DNA of 64,000 nt from Croceibacterium_B sp963811255 (GCA_963811255.1 CAWEQI010000005.1:1-64000), one strand, 5' to 3'; counted from the first letter of the stretch, positions 43,852-53,786 are shown. Numbers and translations: made by a program. The notes: generated by a model not told the origin, from the letters alone.

Positions 43852-46752
43852 TCAGCCGCGTTCGCCCTGGGGCGCCACGGCCGGGGCCGGCGGCGGCGGA
43901 CAGGCCTCTTCCATCTTGACCACCGAGCCGTCGAGGCACTGCTTGTAAGTCGCCACGGGCGCCGGCGGAGGCGGCGGCGGCGGGGCGGCTTCGGGCGGAG
44001 CCGGCGGCAGCGGAGCCGGCGGCGGCGGAGGCGGCGGCGGAGCAGGGTGGAAGTTCCGCCGAAGCGACACCAGCCAGGTGCGCGGCATGCCCGGCTGGCC
44101 GAGCACCGCGCCCAAGCGAGGTGGTCACATCCTCCTTGGTCACGAAGTAGTACTTGTTGAAGATGTTCTTGACTTCGAGCGACAGCTCCCAGTCGTCGTC
44201 CGGCGACTTGTAGTAGATCCGCCCGTTACCAATAAAGCGGCCTGGCATCTCGGCTCCACTTGGTATTGAACGTCTCGGAGTAGATCTTCGACTGATAAGT
44301 GGCCGTCGAGGCGGATACCGACGTCGCTGTCGTTCGCCATCCTGATAATCGTACTGAGCGCCAAGGCTCCAGGTCCACTTCGGCGTGAACGGCGTGACCT
44401 CGTTACCCGTGAGTCCGGCCGGACGCAACCGAAGCCTTGTCGTACTTGAAGTCGATGTAGCTCAGCGATCCATCGAGCTCGAAGCCGTCGGTGGGATGCG
44501 CCGTCATCTCCAGTTCGAAGCCCTTGACGTTGGCCTTGCCGATATTGCGCGGCTGGATGCAGGGCACCGAGGGGCAAGCTGACAACGTGAGAATGATGTC
44601 GTTGAACTTGTTGTAGAACGCGGCACCGTTCAAGCGCAGGCGCCGGTCGAACAAGTCGGACTTGAAGCCCACCTCGTAGGTGGTCAGCGTCTCGGGCTTG
44701 AAGGACTTGATCTGGTTGCATGGCGCCGGCGGCACGTAGCCCGGTGCGTCGCATTCGCCGGCCGACGGGCCGAAGAACGGGCGCGGATTGACGCCGCCGC
44801 CCATGTAGCCGGTCGAGATCGAGGCATAGGCCAGGAACTGAGGCGAGAAGCGATAGTCCGTGACCGCGCGCCAGTCCCAGCGGTGCCCTTGAACTCGCCC
44901 TGCACTCCATAAAGGCCGGTCAGCAGACAATTCGGCGTATTTCCGATGCTGGTCGGCTCCGGAAGGTACCCGTGCCGTTCGACGAAGAATTCGCAAATCG
45001 GCGGCAAGCCTGGACGCGCGCAGCGACCCTTGCTGGACAACGGCACTGTCCCGTCCGGATTGCTCCGGAAGTACGTGTAGGTCTTGTGGTCCCACGAGCG
45101 GCGCACGCCGCCCGTGATGCTCCACGCGTCGGTGGGATGGATGGTGCCGTTGAAGAACAGCGCCTTTGACGTGGATGGCGTGAGGTCCGGACCATGCACG
45201 AAGTCGATGCCCGCGTAGTTCAGATCGACGCGCGCGGTGTAGCTTGTTGTTCTGCTTCATATAGAAGCCGCCGAACGTGTACTCGAAAGAAGCCGTTGCC
45301 AAGCTCGCCGTTGAGGCGCAGTTCCTGGCTCCAGGCCTTTGCGTTGAGCTGGTTGTCCAGCTGCGCCATCGGCACAGGCGTGGCGTCCTGATCCTGGCCG
45401 AAGTTCGACTGATACTTGCGGTATGAACTGATCCACGTGAGCTTGAATTGGTCGCTCAGATCCCACTGGACATTGCCCATCACGCCCCAGCCGACGAAAT
45501 CGGAGTTCTGCAGCGCGGCATAGGGCTTGTATGGCGCTTGCTGAGTGGGAATCATCCCGTCGAGGAAGTTCGCGTAAGTCATGTAGCGCGGATCGACGCC
45601 GGAGGGCAACGTCCGCCCGCTATCGCAGCTATATTGCCCGAACGGCACGAAGTGACAGTCGACCGGCACCGGCAAGCCGTTCTTGCCCGGCAGCCAGGCG
45701 CCCCCGTTCGCGTTCAGTCGCCGGATCGGATCGAGCGCGGGATCGAACGGACTGGTCCGCGGAGCCCGCAGGCTTTCCAGCAGCAAGCAGGATGTCCGGA
45801 ACCGGGCTGTCGTGCTCATTCGTGTAATCGGCTGAAATATTGATATCGAGGTTGCTGGTCGGCTGCCACCGTAGCGCGAAGCGGCCGGCCTGCATGTTCT
45901 GACGCCCCTCCTTGTTGCTGATCGCATAGTGGCCGCGGGCATCGTTCGCCGGCACATTCGAGTTCGGGTGCGTGAGCCCGTAATCGATCATGTCGACCCA
46001 GCCGTCATGGCTGATCGCCACGCCCGAGACGCGTGCCGAAACGGTATCGGTGATCTTGATGTCGGCCATTCCGCGCAGCTTGAGTTCGTTGAACGAGCCA
46101 TAGCCCGCCTCGAGATAGCCGGTGTTCGAGCCCTCCGGCTTCTTGCTGAACAGCTTGATCGCGCCGCCGATCGAGTTCTTGCCGCCGAGCACGCCTTGCG
46201 GACCGCGCAGGATTTCGACCCGGTCAACGTCCATCAGGTTGAGCAGCGAAGCGGAAAGCGTCGGAATGTAGACGTCGTCGACGTAGATGCCGACGCCCGG
46301 TTCGAGCGCGTAGTCGAAGTCAGTCTGGCCGACGCCGCGGATAAAGGCGATCAGGCCTACGCCGCCAGTCTGCGGCTGCGGGTTCAAGCGTGACGTTCGG
46401 CGCCTGCGACGCCACCTGGGCGATATCGGTCTGGCCGCGCTGGTCGAGCATCGCCCCGTTGACCGCGGTGATCGCGATCGGGGTGTTCTGCAGGCTCTCC
46501 TTGCGGAATTCCGCCGTGACGATGATTTCGTTGTTCTGATTGCTCCCGCCTCCCGGTGGAGTCTCGAAGGTCGGGGTTGCCCGCGGTGGCCTGCCCCTGA
46601 ACGGTCGTGGTGACCGCCGCCGGGGGCTCCCCGGGTCCTTTCGTCGAAGTCGAACCCTGGTCCTGTTGGGCGGCTCCCTGCGCATAGGCTGGGCTGGCGA
46701 GCGCAGCGACGAGCGCGAGAGACGAAACAAATCCGGCGTGCTTCAAAGTCAT
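43852..46752 (-). pseudogene. TonB-dependent receptor 1, interrupted by about ten frameshifts
   Basis: An outer-membrane TonB-dependent receptor can be traced through shifting frames. It has a signal peptide (FVSSLALVAALASPAYAQ), plug (NNEIIVTAEFRKESLQNTPI, GVGIYVDDVYIPTLSASLL, RVEILRGPQGVLGGKNSIGG), then a beta-barrel including RFIGNGRIYYKSPDDDWELSLE and ending VSLRRNF. Breaks lie near 46565, 46385, 45786, 45288, 45253, 44880, 44410, 44330, 44245 and 44120. Those I checked closely are single-base changes in short homopolymers (for example GAACCCG where GAACCG restores frame). After the barrel comes a Pro-rich tail with KQCLDGSVVKMEEAC. It is divergent from an MFS transporter operon. Confidence 0.85.
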
Positions 46753-47101
46753 CAGGCTTCCTCCCTTTGCGGGCCGTTCTGCGGACCCGCCCAGTCAATT
46801 CACCTGCTCAGCGACCCTCCCGGCGTTCTCCACCGGAAATGAGCATTATCGTTCGGAGAAAATGCGGCCTCGCTCGGAGTTCGCCGCAAGCTCCCTTCCA
46901 GCTTCGATCCTAACGACTGTTAGATAGGAGGCAAGGCGCGAGCGACGTGCGGTTGTTACCAACCGGTCCAATTGTCGCGAATTGTCGCAAACAAGCAACA
47001 CTTCCGCTGCCGAATGCTTACGATTCATTGCGCACGCGCCTCTTGCCTTCGCGCCCGCGCGGCCCCACGCTGCGCGCGGCCAAGGGGAGAGGAACCGGCG
47101 A
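46753..47101. promoter_or_regulatory. Divergent intergenic region (349 bp) with several dyads
   Basis: No gene is seen here. It separates the receptor from the MFS/CmcJ-like operon and must hold both promoters. It contains the dyad CTAAC-N4-GTTAG (46910-46923), an inverted repeat GGTTG-N4-CAACC (46951-46964) and a tandem AATTGTCGC (from 46970). AGGGGAGAGGAA before 47102 is the ribosome-binding site of the MFS gene. Confidence 0.6.
46910..46923. promoter_or_regulatory. Candidate operator CTAAC-N4-GTTAG
   Basis: Perfect 5-bp arms. The core TAACGACTGTTA has the same TAAC-N4-GTTA form as TAACGGACGTTA at 50436-50447, the other divergent control region of this island. Confidence 0.5.
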
Positions 47102-48355
47102 ATGGCGAGCGTGGCGCAGGAACCAACGGCAGAGCACAAGCTCGGTTACGAGCTGACGGTGGTGCTGCTGCTCGGGCTCGCGTTCGGCTTCGCCTATTTC
47201 GACCGGATGGCGATGACCTTCCTCTCGCCCTACGTGGTGAAGGATCTAGGGCTGACCAACACCGAAGTCGGGGCGCTCGGCTCCGGCCTGTCGGCGACCT
47301 GGGCGCTGGGCGCCTATTTCATCGGCCGCTGGTCCGACGCGGCCGGGCGCCGCAAGCCGTTCCTGCTGGCGTTCATGGTGATCTTTTCGTTCTGCTCGGT
47401 GCTCTCGGGACTGGCCCCCAACTTCGAGACGCTGTTCGCCAGCCGGGTGCTGATGGGCGCTGTCGAAGGCCCGTTCCTGCCGATTTGCCTGGCGATCATC
47501 GCCGCCGCGAGCGTGGCGACCCGCCGCGGCGTCAACGTGGGCATCGTGCAGAATTTCTTCGGTTCGCTGATCGGCACCGCGATTGCACCGATCGTGCTGG
47601 TGTGGCTGGCCGACCATTACGGCTGGCGCAGCGCGTTCTATCTCGCGGCCGTGCCTGGACTGATCCTCGCCTTCCTCGTGTGGCGCTTCATCCGCGAGCC
47701 GGAAATGCCGCCGCGCCCGGCCGATTACGCGCCGCCGCCGCTGCTACCGCTGCACATGCTGAGGAACCGCAACATCGCGATTTGTTCATTGCTGAGCTGC
47801 CTTATGGTCGGGAGTTTGGTGATCGGCTCGATCTTCCTGCCGCTGTTCTTCACCGGTCCGCGCGCCTGGGAGCCCAAGACCATGAGCTTCGTGATGGCCG
47901 TGCTCGGCCTGACCCCCGGCCTGGGCGGCGTGCTGGTCAGCTGGGTCTCCGACAAGGTCGGCCGGCGTCCGCCGATGATTTTCGGCTGCTTCCTCGCCGC
48001 CGTGTGCCCGTTCGCCGCGCTGTGGTTCGGCGGATCGATTCCCGCCCTGGCCGGGATCATGTTCGCCAGCTGGCTCGGCATCGGCGTGTTCCCGCTGTTC
48101 ATGGGCCTCGTGCCGGCCGAGACGCTCGGCCATGCCAAGGCGGCCACGGCGATGGGGCTGGTGGTCGGCATCGGCGAGCTGTCCGGCGGCTTCCTCGGCC
48201 CGCTGATCGGCGGCAAGCTGGCCGACCTCTACGGCCTGCAGGCGCCGCTCTTGGTCCAGGGCGCGCTGGCGCTGGTCGCCGGTGTCGTCGCCTTCGGGCT
48301 GATCGAAACCAATCCGCAAGTCCTCGCCCGCCGGGCGGAAGGAGCCACCGCATGA
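47102..48355 (+). CDS. MFS transporter (417 aa)
   Basis: Twelve predicted helices with the MFS loop motif GRWSDAAGRRKPFLL and its repeat SWVSDKVGRRPPMI. First gene of an operon with the CmcJ-like gene (4-nt overlap). The setting beside a TonB receptor suggests uptake of the island's substrate across the inner membrane. Confidence 0.88.
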   Translation: MASVAQEPTAEHKLGYELTVVLLLGLAFGFAYFDRMAMTFLSPYVVKDLGLTNTEVGALGSGLSATWALGAYFIGRWSDAAGRRKPFLLAFMVIFSFCSVLSGLAPNFETLFASRVLMGAVEGPFLPICLAIIAAASVATRRGVNVGIVQNFFGSLIGTAIAPIVLVWLADHYGWRSAFYLAAVPGLILAFLVWRFIREPEMPPRPADYAPPPLLPLHMLRNRNIAICSLLSCLMVGSLVIGSIFLPLFFTGPRAWEPKTMSFVMAVLGLTPGLGGVLVSWVSDKVGRRPPMIFGCFLAAVCPFAALWFGGSIPALAGIMFASWLGIGVFPLFMGLVPAETLGHAKAATAMGLVVGIGELSGGFLGPLIGGKLADLYGLQAPLLVQGALALVAGVVAFGLIETNPQVLARRAEGATA

Positions 48356-49164
48356 GCGAGATCGAAACGATCGTCTGCGACGTCGAGACGACGATGAAGT
48401 ACGTCGTCCGCGGCGAGAAATCGACCTTCCATCCCGGCGAGCGCGAGAAGAGCTACTGGCCGGTCGACGAGCACACGGTGACGATCCACGACGTGCGGCC
48501 GATCGCCGACCGGCTCTCGTTCGATCGCAACGGCTTCGTGCTGGTCGACGAACCGACCGACGTGACCGAGTTCACCGACGAGGACGAGCTCGCCCGCTAT
48601 TGCCGCCAGACCGAAGCCTTGGTCAAGCGACTGACCGGGGCGGACAAAGTCGTCAGCTTCGGGCCGATGCTGCGGACCAATGCGTCGGGCGCGCATGGGC
48701 ACAACCAGCCGGCGTTCGGCGCCCATGTCGATTACGGCGCGCGCACGGTGGCCGACTTCACCCGCGAGCTGTTGCCGGCGGACGAAGCCGAGCGGCGCCT
48801 GCAGGGCAGGCATATGCTGATCAACGTCTGGCGTCCCATCGTGATGGTCGAAAGCGCCCCGCTGGCGCTGTGCGATGCGAGCACGGTCAGGCGCGAGGAC
48901 CTGTTCGACAGCGAAGTCGTCGGCGGGCTCGGCGACTTCAAGCGGCCGTCCCTCTGGGGCTTCAATCTCGCCTGGACCCCCGACCACCGGTGGTACTGGG
49001 TGCCGCATATGCAGCCATGGGAAGCGCTCGTGTTCAAGCTGTTCGACAGCGATCCTGGGGCGACGCAGCACACCGCCCACAGCGCCTTCGACGATCCCAA
49101 CACCCCGCGCGAAGCCGCGCCGCGGCAGAGTGTGGAGATGCGGACGATTGCCTATCTCGGCTGA
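48352..49164 (+). CDS. CmcJ/NvfI-family oxidoreductase-like protein (270 aa)
   Basis: The sequence (FVLVDEPTDVTEFTDEDEL, HVDYGARTVADFTRELL, INVWRPI, ESAPLALCDASTV) matches the CmcJ/AsqJ/NvfI-type family seen in fungal natural-product pathways and cephamycin 7-methoxylation (CmcJ), proposed 2-oxoglutarate/Fe-type or related oxidoreductases. The H-x-D (H126, D128, in AHVDYG) might bind iron. Overlaps the MFS stop. Function in this operon is inferred to be a modification of an imported compound. Confidence 0.75.
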   Translation: MSEIETIVCDVETTMKYVVRGEKSTFHPGEREKSYWPVDEHTVTIHDVRPIADRLSFDRNGFVLVDEPTDVTEFTDEDELARYCRQTEALVKRLTGADKVVSFGPMLRTNASGAHGHNQPAFGAHVDYGARTVADFTRELLPADEAERRLQGRHMLINVWRPIVMVESAPLALCDASTVRREDLFDSEVVGGLGDFKRPSLWGFNLAWTPDHRWYWVPHMQPWEALVFKLFDSDPGATQHTAHSAFDDPNTPREAAPRQSVEMRTIAYLG

Positions 49165-49175
49165 CGGGCTCCTGC

Positions 49176-50361
49176 TTAGCGCTCCGCCGGGCTCGTCGTC
49201 TCGAGCCCCTTGGTGAACATCAGCCGCTCGAGCCGGTAGTCGGGATCGCGCACCATCCGGCGCATGCCCTCGAGCGCCGCTTCCAGTCGTTCGCCGCCGC
49301 CGCAGGCGTGGAACACGAAATCCTTGTAGGCGCAGGCCTGCGGGCTGGTCTTGTCGAGGAAGATCTGCCGCCGCTCGTCGGCCCACACGTCGAGCAGCGC
49401 GGGATCGGCGCCTTCGAGGATGACCGCAGCGAGCGTCGGCCACAGCGAAAAGGCGTCGAACAGCCCGGTGGTGAGGCCGAAGCCGCCGGTCGGATTGGTC
49501 ACGTGCGCCGCGTCGCCGGCCAGCACCACGCGGCCGACGCGGAAGCGGGAGGCGCAGCGCTGGTGCATCTTGTAAGGCGCGGACTGGACCAGCTCGTAGC
49601 CGCCCGTCCCCGGCAGCAGGTGCGCGGTACGCGTCGGGGATGCGCTCGACGTAGCTTGCCTCGGGCAGCGCCATGTCTTCCATGAAGGTGCAGCGCCACA
49701 GCCCGTCACTGGTGATCTTGACGATCACCGCGCCCCATTCGTCGTCGACCACCAGCGTCGATTGCAGGTACCCGCCGCTCTCGAAATCGTGGCGCAGGTT
49801 GGTGGCGACGAAGCGTTCGGGCCAGGTCATGCCGTCGAACGAGAGGCCGAGCGCCTTCCTCACCGCGCTGCCGGCGCCGTCCGCGCCGACGACATAGCGG
49901 GCGCGCAGCTCGATCGGTCCATCAGCAGTGTCGGCCTGAACGGTGACGCCGTCGGCATCCTGCGACAGCCCCGTGAAGGCCGTCTGCCAATGGATTTCGG
50001 CATTGGGCATCGCCTCCAGCCGCCGCTGGCAGATCTCCGCCAGCCGGTCCTGCCCGAGCTGGATGTTGTAATTGAAGCGGGTGATCCGCTCGAGCACTTT
50101 GAGGTCGTAAGGCAGGCGCTCGCCGGTCTTCTTCACGAACCACAGGTAGTCGTCCTTGGTGTAGCCGATCCGCTCGGCTTCCTCGCGGATGCCGAGCCGT
50201 TCGAGCCCGTCGAGCATCGACCAGTGATAGACGCAGGCGCGCGGGGAATCGTTGATCCCCGCCTCCGCCTCGATCAGGCACACCTCGACCCCGGCCTGCG
50301 CCAGGCCGAGCGCGGTCACGAACCCGGTCGGGCCACCGCCGACGACGATCACGTCATGCAT
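49176..50361 (-). pseudogene. FAD-dependent aromatic monooxygenase with one frameshift
   Basis: N-terminal FAD site VIVVGGGPTGFVTALGLAQA and the late GDAAHVTNPTGGFGLTTGLFD mark a PheA/TfdB/MhpA-type class A flavin hydroxylase. The frame is lost near 49625, where CGCGCACC replaces what CGCGCGCACC would restore (a 2-nt contraction). Both halves are otherwise intact and read well, so a sequencing error is possible. Upstream in-frame starts at 50376 or 50400 are alternatives. Divergent from the serine-hydrolase operon. Confidence 0.8.
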
Positions 50362-50435
50362 TGCGCCGGCCACCATGGCGCAATCAATTGACTCGTGCAA
50401 AGTCCCTTTCGCGGTCCGCCGCTCTCCCCTAGCAG

Positions 50436-50447
50436 TAACGGACGTTA
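50436..50447. promoter_or_regulatory. Candidate operator TAAC-N4-GTTA
   Basis: TAACGGACGTTA lies between the divergent monooxygenase and hydrolase genes, 37 nt before the hydrolase start. It shares the TAAC-N4-GTTA form with 46911-46922. Confidence 0.5.
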
Positions 50448-50483
50448 GAGTCGCAACGGCTCGGCGAGAGAAGGGAGAGCGAC

Positions 50484-51713
50484 TTGGCCCTGGCCGAATT
50501 CAACGAGACGATTTCCGCCCGCGGCGGCGAGTACCCGCTGCGCGGCCGCTACGACGAGCGCTTCCGCTCGGTTGCCGAGGCGTTCATCGAGAACTTCCGC
50601 CTCGAGGAGGAACTGGGTTCCGCCACCTCGGTGGTGATCGCCGGCGAGACGGTCGTCGATCTGTGGGGCGGCTGGGCGCGCGCCGACCGCACCCAGGACT
50701 GGGACGAGCACACCACGGTGTGCATGATGAGCGTCGCCAAGGGGGTGACCGGCATCTGTTTCAACATGCTGATCGACCGCGGCCTTGTCGATCCCGACGA
50801 ACGGATCGCGCACTACTGGCCCGAGTTCGCCCAGAACGGCAAAGAAGACATCACCGTGCGCATGGTGCTCGACCATACCGCGGCGATTCCCGTGCTGACC
50901 GACGACACGATGTGGCCCGGCGGGTTCTATGACTATCCGGCCTACATCAAGGCGCTCGAAGCGCAGCACCCGCTGTGGCAGCCGGGCACCCGCGCCGCCT
51001 ACCACGTGCACAACCAGGGCTTCCTGCTCGGCGAAATCATGCGCCGGGTGACCGGGATGACGGTCGGGCCGTTCCTCAAGGCCAACGTCACCGAGCCGCT
51101 GCACGCCGAATACTACATCGGCGGGATGGACGAGCAGCAGCAGGCGCATGTCGCCGAAGTGCTACCCAACACCGGCGCGCGGCTGTTCGCCGCCAAGGAC
51201 CAGAGCATTCCGCCCAAGCCGACGACGCCCGAAGGCTGGCAGGACGGTGCGGTGCTCAGGAGCTTCGCGTTCCTGCAGAACCCCAACGAGCCGTGGTACG
51301 ACACGATGAACGCGCCGAGCTGGCGCGAGGTCGAGATCGCCAGCGGATCGGGCCACGGCAACGCCCGCGGCGTTGCGCGCATTTACGGCGCGACGGTGGG
51401 CACGGTCGACGGCATCACTCTGCTGTCGCACGAGCGGCTGGAGGCGATGATCACCGAGCAGCACAACCAGATGGAACTGCTGCAGGACCGCCCCTATCAC
51501 CAGGCGATGGGCGTGCTGCTCAACACCCCCGAGGCGGTCTACATGGGACCGAACATGAGGAGCTTCGGCCACCACGGCCTCGGCGGCTCGATCGGCTTCG
51601 GCGATCCCGATGCGAAGCTCGGTTTCTCATACTGCTGCAACCAGATGCACGCGGTCGGCACCAACGGCCCGCGTGCGCGACGGCTGATCGATGCGGTTTA
51701 CTCCGCGCTCTGA
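50484..51713 (+). CDS. Beta-lactamase-fold serine hydrolase, EstB-like (409 aa)
   Basis: Class C beta-lactamase-type esterase. The nucleophile motif is MMSVAKG (S83, K86), with YHVHNQG in the place of the Tyr/Asn motif. Similar proteins act as esterases or lactonases. Start is TTG at 50484 with GGGAG 6 nt upstream. First of a five-gene unit; next gene begins 11 nt after it. Confidence 0.88.
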   Translation: MALAEFNETISARGGEYPLRGRYDERFRSVAEAFIENFRLEEELGSATSVVIAGETVVDLWGGWARADRTQDWDEHTTVCMMSVAKGVTGICFNMLIDRGLVDPDERIAHYWPEFAQNGKEDITVRMVLDHTAAIPVLTDDTMWPGGFYDYPAYIKALEAQHPLWQPGTRAAYHVHNQGFLLGEIMRRVTGMTVGPFLKANVTEPLHAEYYIGGMDEQQQAHVAEVLPNTGARLFAAKDQSIPPKPTTPEGWQDGAVLRSFAFLQNPNEPWYDTMNAPSWREVEIASGSGHGNARGVARIYGATVGTVDGITLLSHERLEAMITEQHNQMELLQDRPYHQAMGVLLNTPEAVYMGPNMRSFGHHGLGGSIGFGDPDAKLGFSYCCNQMHAVGTNGPRARRLIDAVYSAL

Positions 51714-51724
51714 AGGGAATTCGA

Positions 51725-52123
51725 ATGGACAAGGACCTCTACGACAAGGGCATGAAAATCCGGCGCGAGGTGCTCGGCGACGCCTATGTCGACCGCGCGC
51801 TGGCGAAATCGAACGCGTTCAACGATCCCTTGCAGGAACTGGTGACGACCTATTGCTGGGGCTGGAACTGGGGCCGTGAGGGCCTGCCGCGGCGCGACCG
51901 CAGCCTGATCAACCTGGCGATGATCGCGGTGCTCAACCGCCACAACGAATTGAAGGTCCACGTCCGTGGCGCGCTCAACAACGGGCTGACGCGCGACGAA
52001 ATCCGCGAAGTCCTGCTGCAGGTCGGCATCTACGGCGGCATCCCGGCGGCGGTCGACAGCTTCCGCATCGCCAACGAAGCCTTCGCCGAGATCGACCACG
52101 AGGCGCAGGAGAAGCTCGACTGA
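51725..52123 (+). CDS. Carboxymuconolactone decarboxylase-family protein (132 aa)
   Basis: The AhpD-like fold with NPLQELVTTYCWGWNWGREG... pattern (observed DPLQELVTTYCWG), LPRRDRSLINLAMIAVLNRHNELKVHVRGAL and EVLLQVGIYGGIPAAVDSF is typical of PcaC-type proteins. Usual role is decarboxylation of a lactone intermediate of aromatic breakdown. Its stop shares a base with the next ATG (TGATG). Confidence 0.9.
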   Translation: MDKDLYDKGMKIRREVLGDAYVDRALAKSNAFNDPLQELVTTYCWGWNWGREGLPRRDRSLINLAMIAVLNRHNELKVHVRGALNNGLTRDEIREVLLQVGIYGGIPAAVDSFRIANEAFAEIDHEAQEKLD

Positions 52124-52599
52124 TGGACGACCTCGCCCGCCTATTGATCGAGCGCGAATGCGGCCGCCTGCCGCTGCTGTTCGCGCGCTACGCCGACAAC
52201 GGCGACCACGCCAGCCTGGCGCAGCTGTTCACCGAGGATTGCGAGTTCGCTCGCCCGTTCCAGCCCGACCACCCGTTCTACGGCCGCGACCGCGTTCAGA
52301 CGATCTTCCGCGACCGCCCGCCGATCCTCGTGCGCCACATCGTCACCAACGTGCTGGTCGAAGTCGTCAGCGAGACCGAGGCGCGGGGGACGAATTACCT
52401 GGCGATGCTCTCGTGCCACAGCTCGACCGAGCCACCGCAGCCTGCCGGCGGGCTCTACGTCGGCGGGTTCGAGGATCATTACGTGCTCACGCCCGGCGGG
52501 TGGCGGTTCAAGAGCCGTTATGGTCATGTGGCGCTGCACCAGGGCGGGGCGATGCCCAACATCCCTGCGCCGAGCGACGAAGCGAGGGGGATCAAATGA
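52123..52599 (+). CDS. SnoaL/NTF2-like protein 1 (158 aa)
   Basis: Cone-shaped alpha+beta fold: RLPLLFARYADNGDHASLAQ, LFTEDCEFARP, GRDRVQTIFRDR and a late GGWRFKSRYGHV. Members act as hydroxylating or dehydratase/isomerase enzymes or carriers. Overlaps both neighbours by 1-4 nt. Substrate unknown. Confidence 0.82.
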   Translation: MDDLARLLIERECGRLPLLFARYADNGDHASLAQLFTEDCEFARPFQPDHPFYGRDRVQTIFRDRPPILVRHIVTNVLVEVVSETEARGTNYLAMLSCHSSTEPPQPAGGLYVGGFEDHYVLTPGGWRFKSRYGHVALHQGGAMPNIPAPSDEARGIK

Positions 52600-53009
52600 G
52601 CGTCGAAGCGAAAAACGCCAACGAGCAGTTGGTGCTCGATTTCTTCGAGGTGCTGTCCTCGGGCGACCTTGAGAAGCTGCGCGCCTTCTATCACGACAAG
52701 TCGACCTGGGAGCCCAAGGTCAAGGGCATCGCCGGAGCCGGCAAGCACGTCGGGATGGACATCATCGACAAGTTCCTCGCTCCGGTGCGCGGGATGTTCG
52801 AACCGGGCGATCCCAAGGTCCACGTGCAGAACATGTTCAGCGCCGGGCCGATGGTCTGTGTCGAAAGCTACTCGACCGGCAAGACGCTCGACGGATTGGT
52901 GTACGAGAACGACTATTGCTGGGTGTTCGAAGTATCGAACGGCAAGATCGACGCCATGCGCGAGTACATGGACAGCCATTACACCGCCAAGCTGTTCGGA
53001 ATGGACTGA
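52596..53009 (+). CDS. SnoaL/NTF2-like protein 2 (137 aa)
   Basis: Short NTF2 fold: NEQLVLDFFEVLSSGDLEKLRAFY, DKSTWEPKVKGIAG and YCWVFEVSNGKIDAMREYMD (limonene-epoxide-hydrolase-like ending). Its ATG overlaps the previous stop and its stop the next ATG. Likely an isomerase or hydratase on the same substrate; not recognised further. Confidence 0.82.
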   Translation: MSVEAKNANEQLVLDFFEVLSSGDLEKLRAFYHDKSTWEPKVKGIAGAGKHVGMDIIDKFLAPVRGMFEPGDPKVHVQNMFSAGPMVCVESYSTGKTLDGLVYENDYCWVFEVSNGKIDAMREYMDSHYTAKLFGMD

Positions 53010-53761
53010 TGGCGCGGTTCGACGGCAGGCCGATCCTGATCTCCGGCGCCGGGCGCGGACTCGGCGAGGGGATTGCGCGGCAGCTCGCGGCCGAAGGCGC
53101 GATCGTCGGCGTGGCCGACATCAACGGCGAGACCGCCCATGCCGTGACCCGGTCGATCAACGACGCCGGCGGCCGGGCGCATGCCTATGAGGCCGACCTT
53201 GGCCGCCGCGACGCTTTCTTCCACGTCGCCAAGGAGTTCGCGCGCGATGCCGGGCCGCTGCGGGCGGTGGTCAACAACGCCAGCGTACTGGTCTACGAGC
53301 CGATCGAGCAGGTGACCGAGGAAACGCTCGACCGGATGCTGTCGGCGGGGCTCAAGAGCGTGTTCTGGGGCGTGCAGGCGTTCCTCGCCCACCGCAACGA
53401 GAACTCGACCGGCAACATCCTCAATTACAGCTCGCCGGTCGCTTATCGCGGGCGACCGAACACCGGGGCTTACACCACGATCAAGGCGGGGATCGCCGGG
53501 CTGACCAAGGTGTTGGCCGGCGAGCTCGGCCCGCGCGGCGTGCGGGTCAACGCCATCGCCCCCGGCAGCGTGCCGACGCCGGCGACGGAAGGCTTCGTCA
53601 CGCCCGAACAGTACGCCGAGCGGGCGAAGCACATCCCGCTGCGGCGCAACGGCACGCCGGAGGACGTCGCCCGGGCGGTGTCCTTCCTGCTGTCGGACGA
53701 GGCGGAATTCATCAACGGAGCGATGCTCGCCGTCGACGGCGGCATCATCGCGGCGGGGTAG
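53009..53761 (+). CDS. Short-chain dehydrogenase/reductase (250 aa)
   Basis: ISGAGRGLGEGIARQLA, NNASVLV, SSPVAYRG, and YTTIKAG (catalytic Tyr/Lys) define an SDR; D in VADINGE suggests NAD. Last gene of the tightly overlapping unit 50484-53761. Confidence 0.88.
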   Translation: MARFDGRPILISGAGRGLGEGIARQLAAEGAIVGVADINGETAHAVTRSINDAGGRAHAYEADLGRRDAFFHVAKEFARDAGPLRAVVNNASVLVYEPIEQVTEETLDRMLSAGLKSVFWGVQAFLAHRNENSTGNILNYSSPVAYRGRPNTGAYTTIKAGIAGLTKVLAGELGPRGVRVNAIAPGSVPTPATEGFVTPEQYAERAKHIPLRRNGTPEDVARAVSFLLSDEAEFINGAMLAVDGGIIAAG

Positions 53762-53786
53762 AAGGATGAAGCGATGCTTCACTGCA

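Noticed and set aside
46846..47139. 97-codon minus-strand frame in the divergent region
   Set aside because: It overlaps the MFS start, lacks a ribosome-binding site and has no recognisable pattern.
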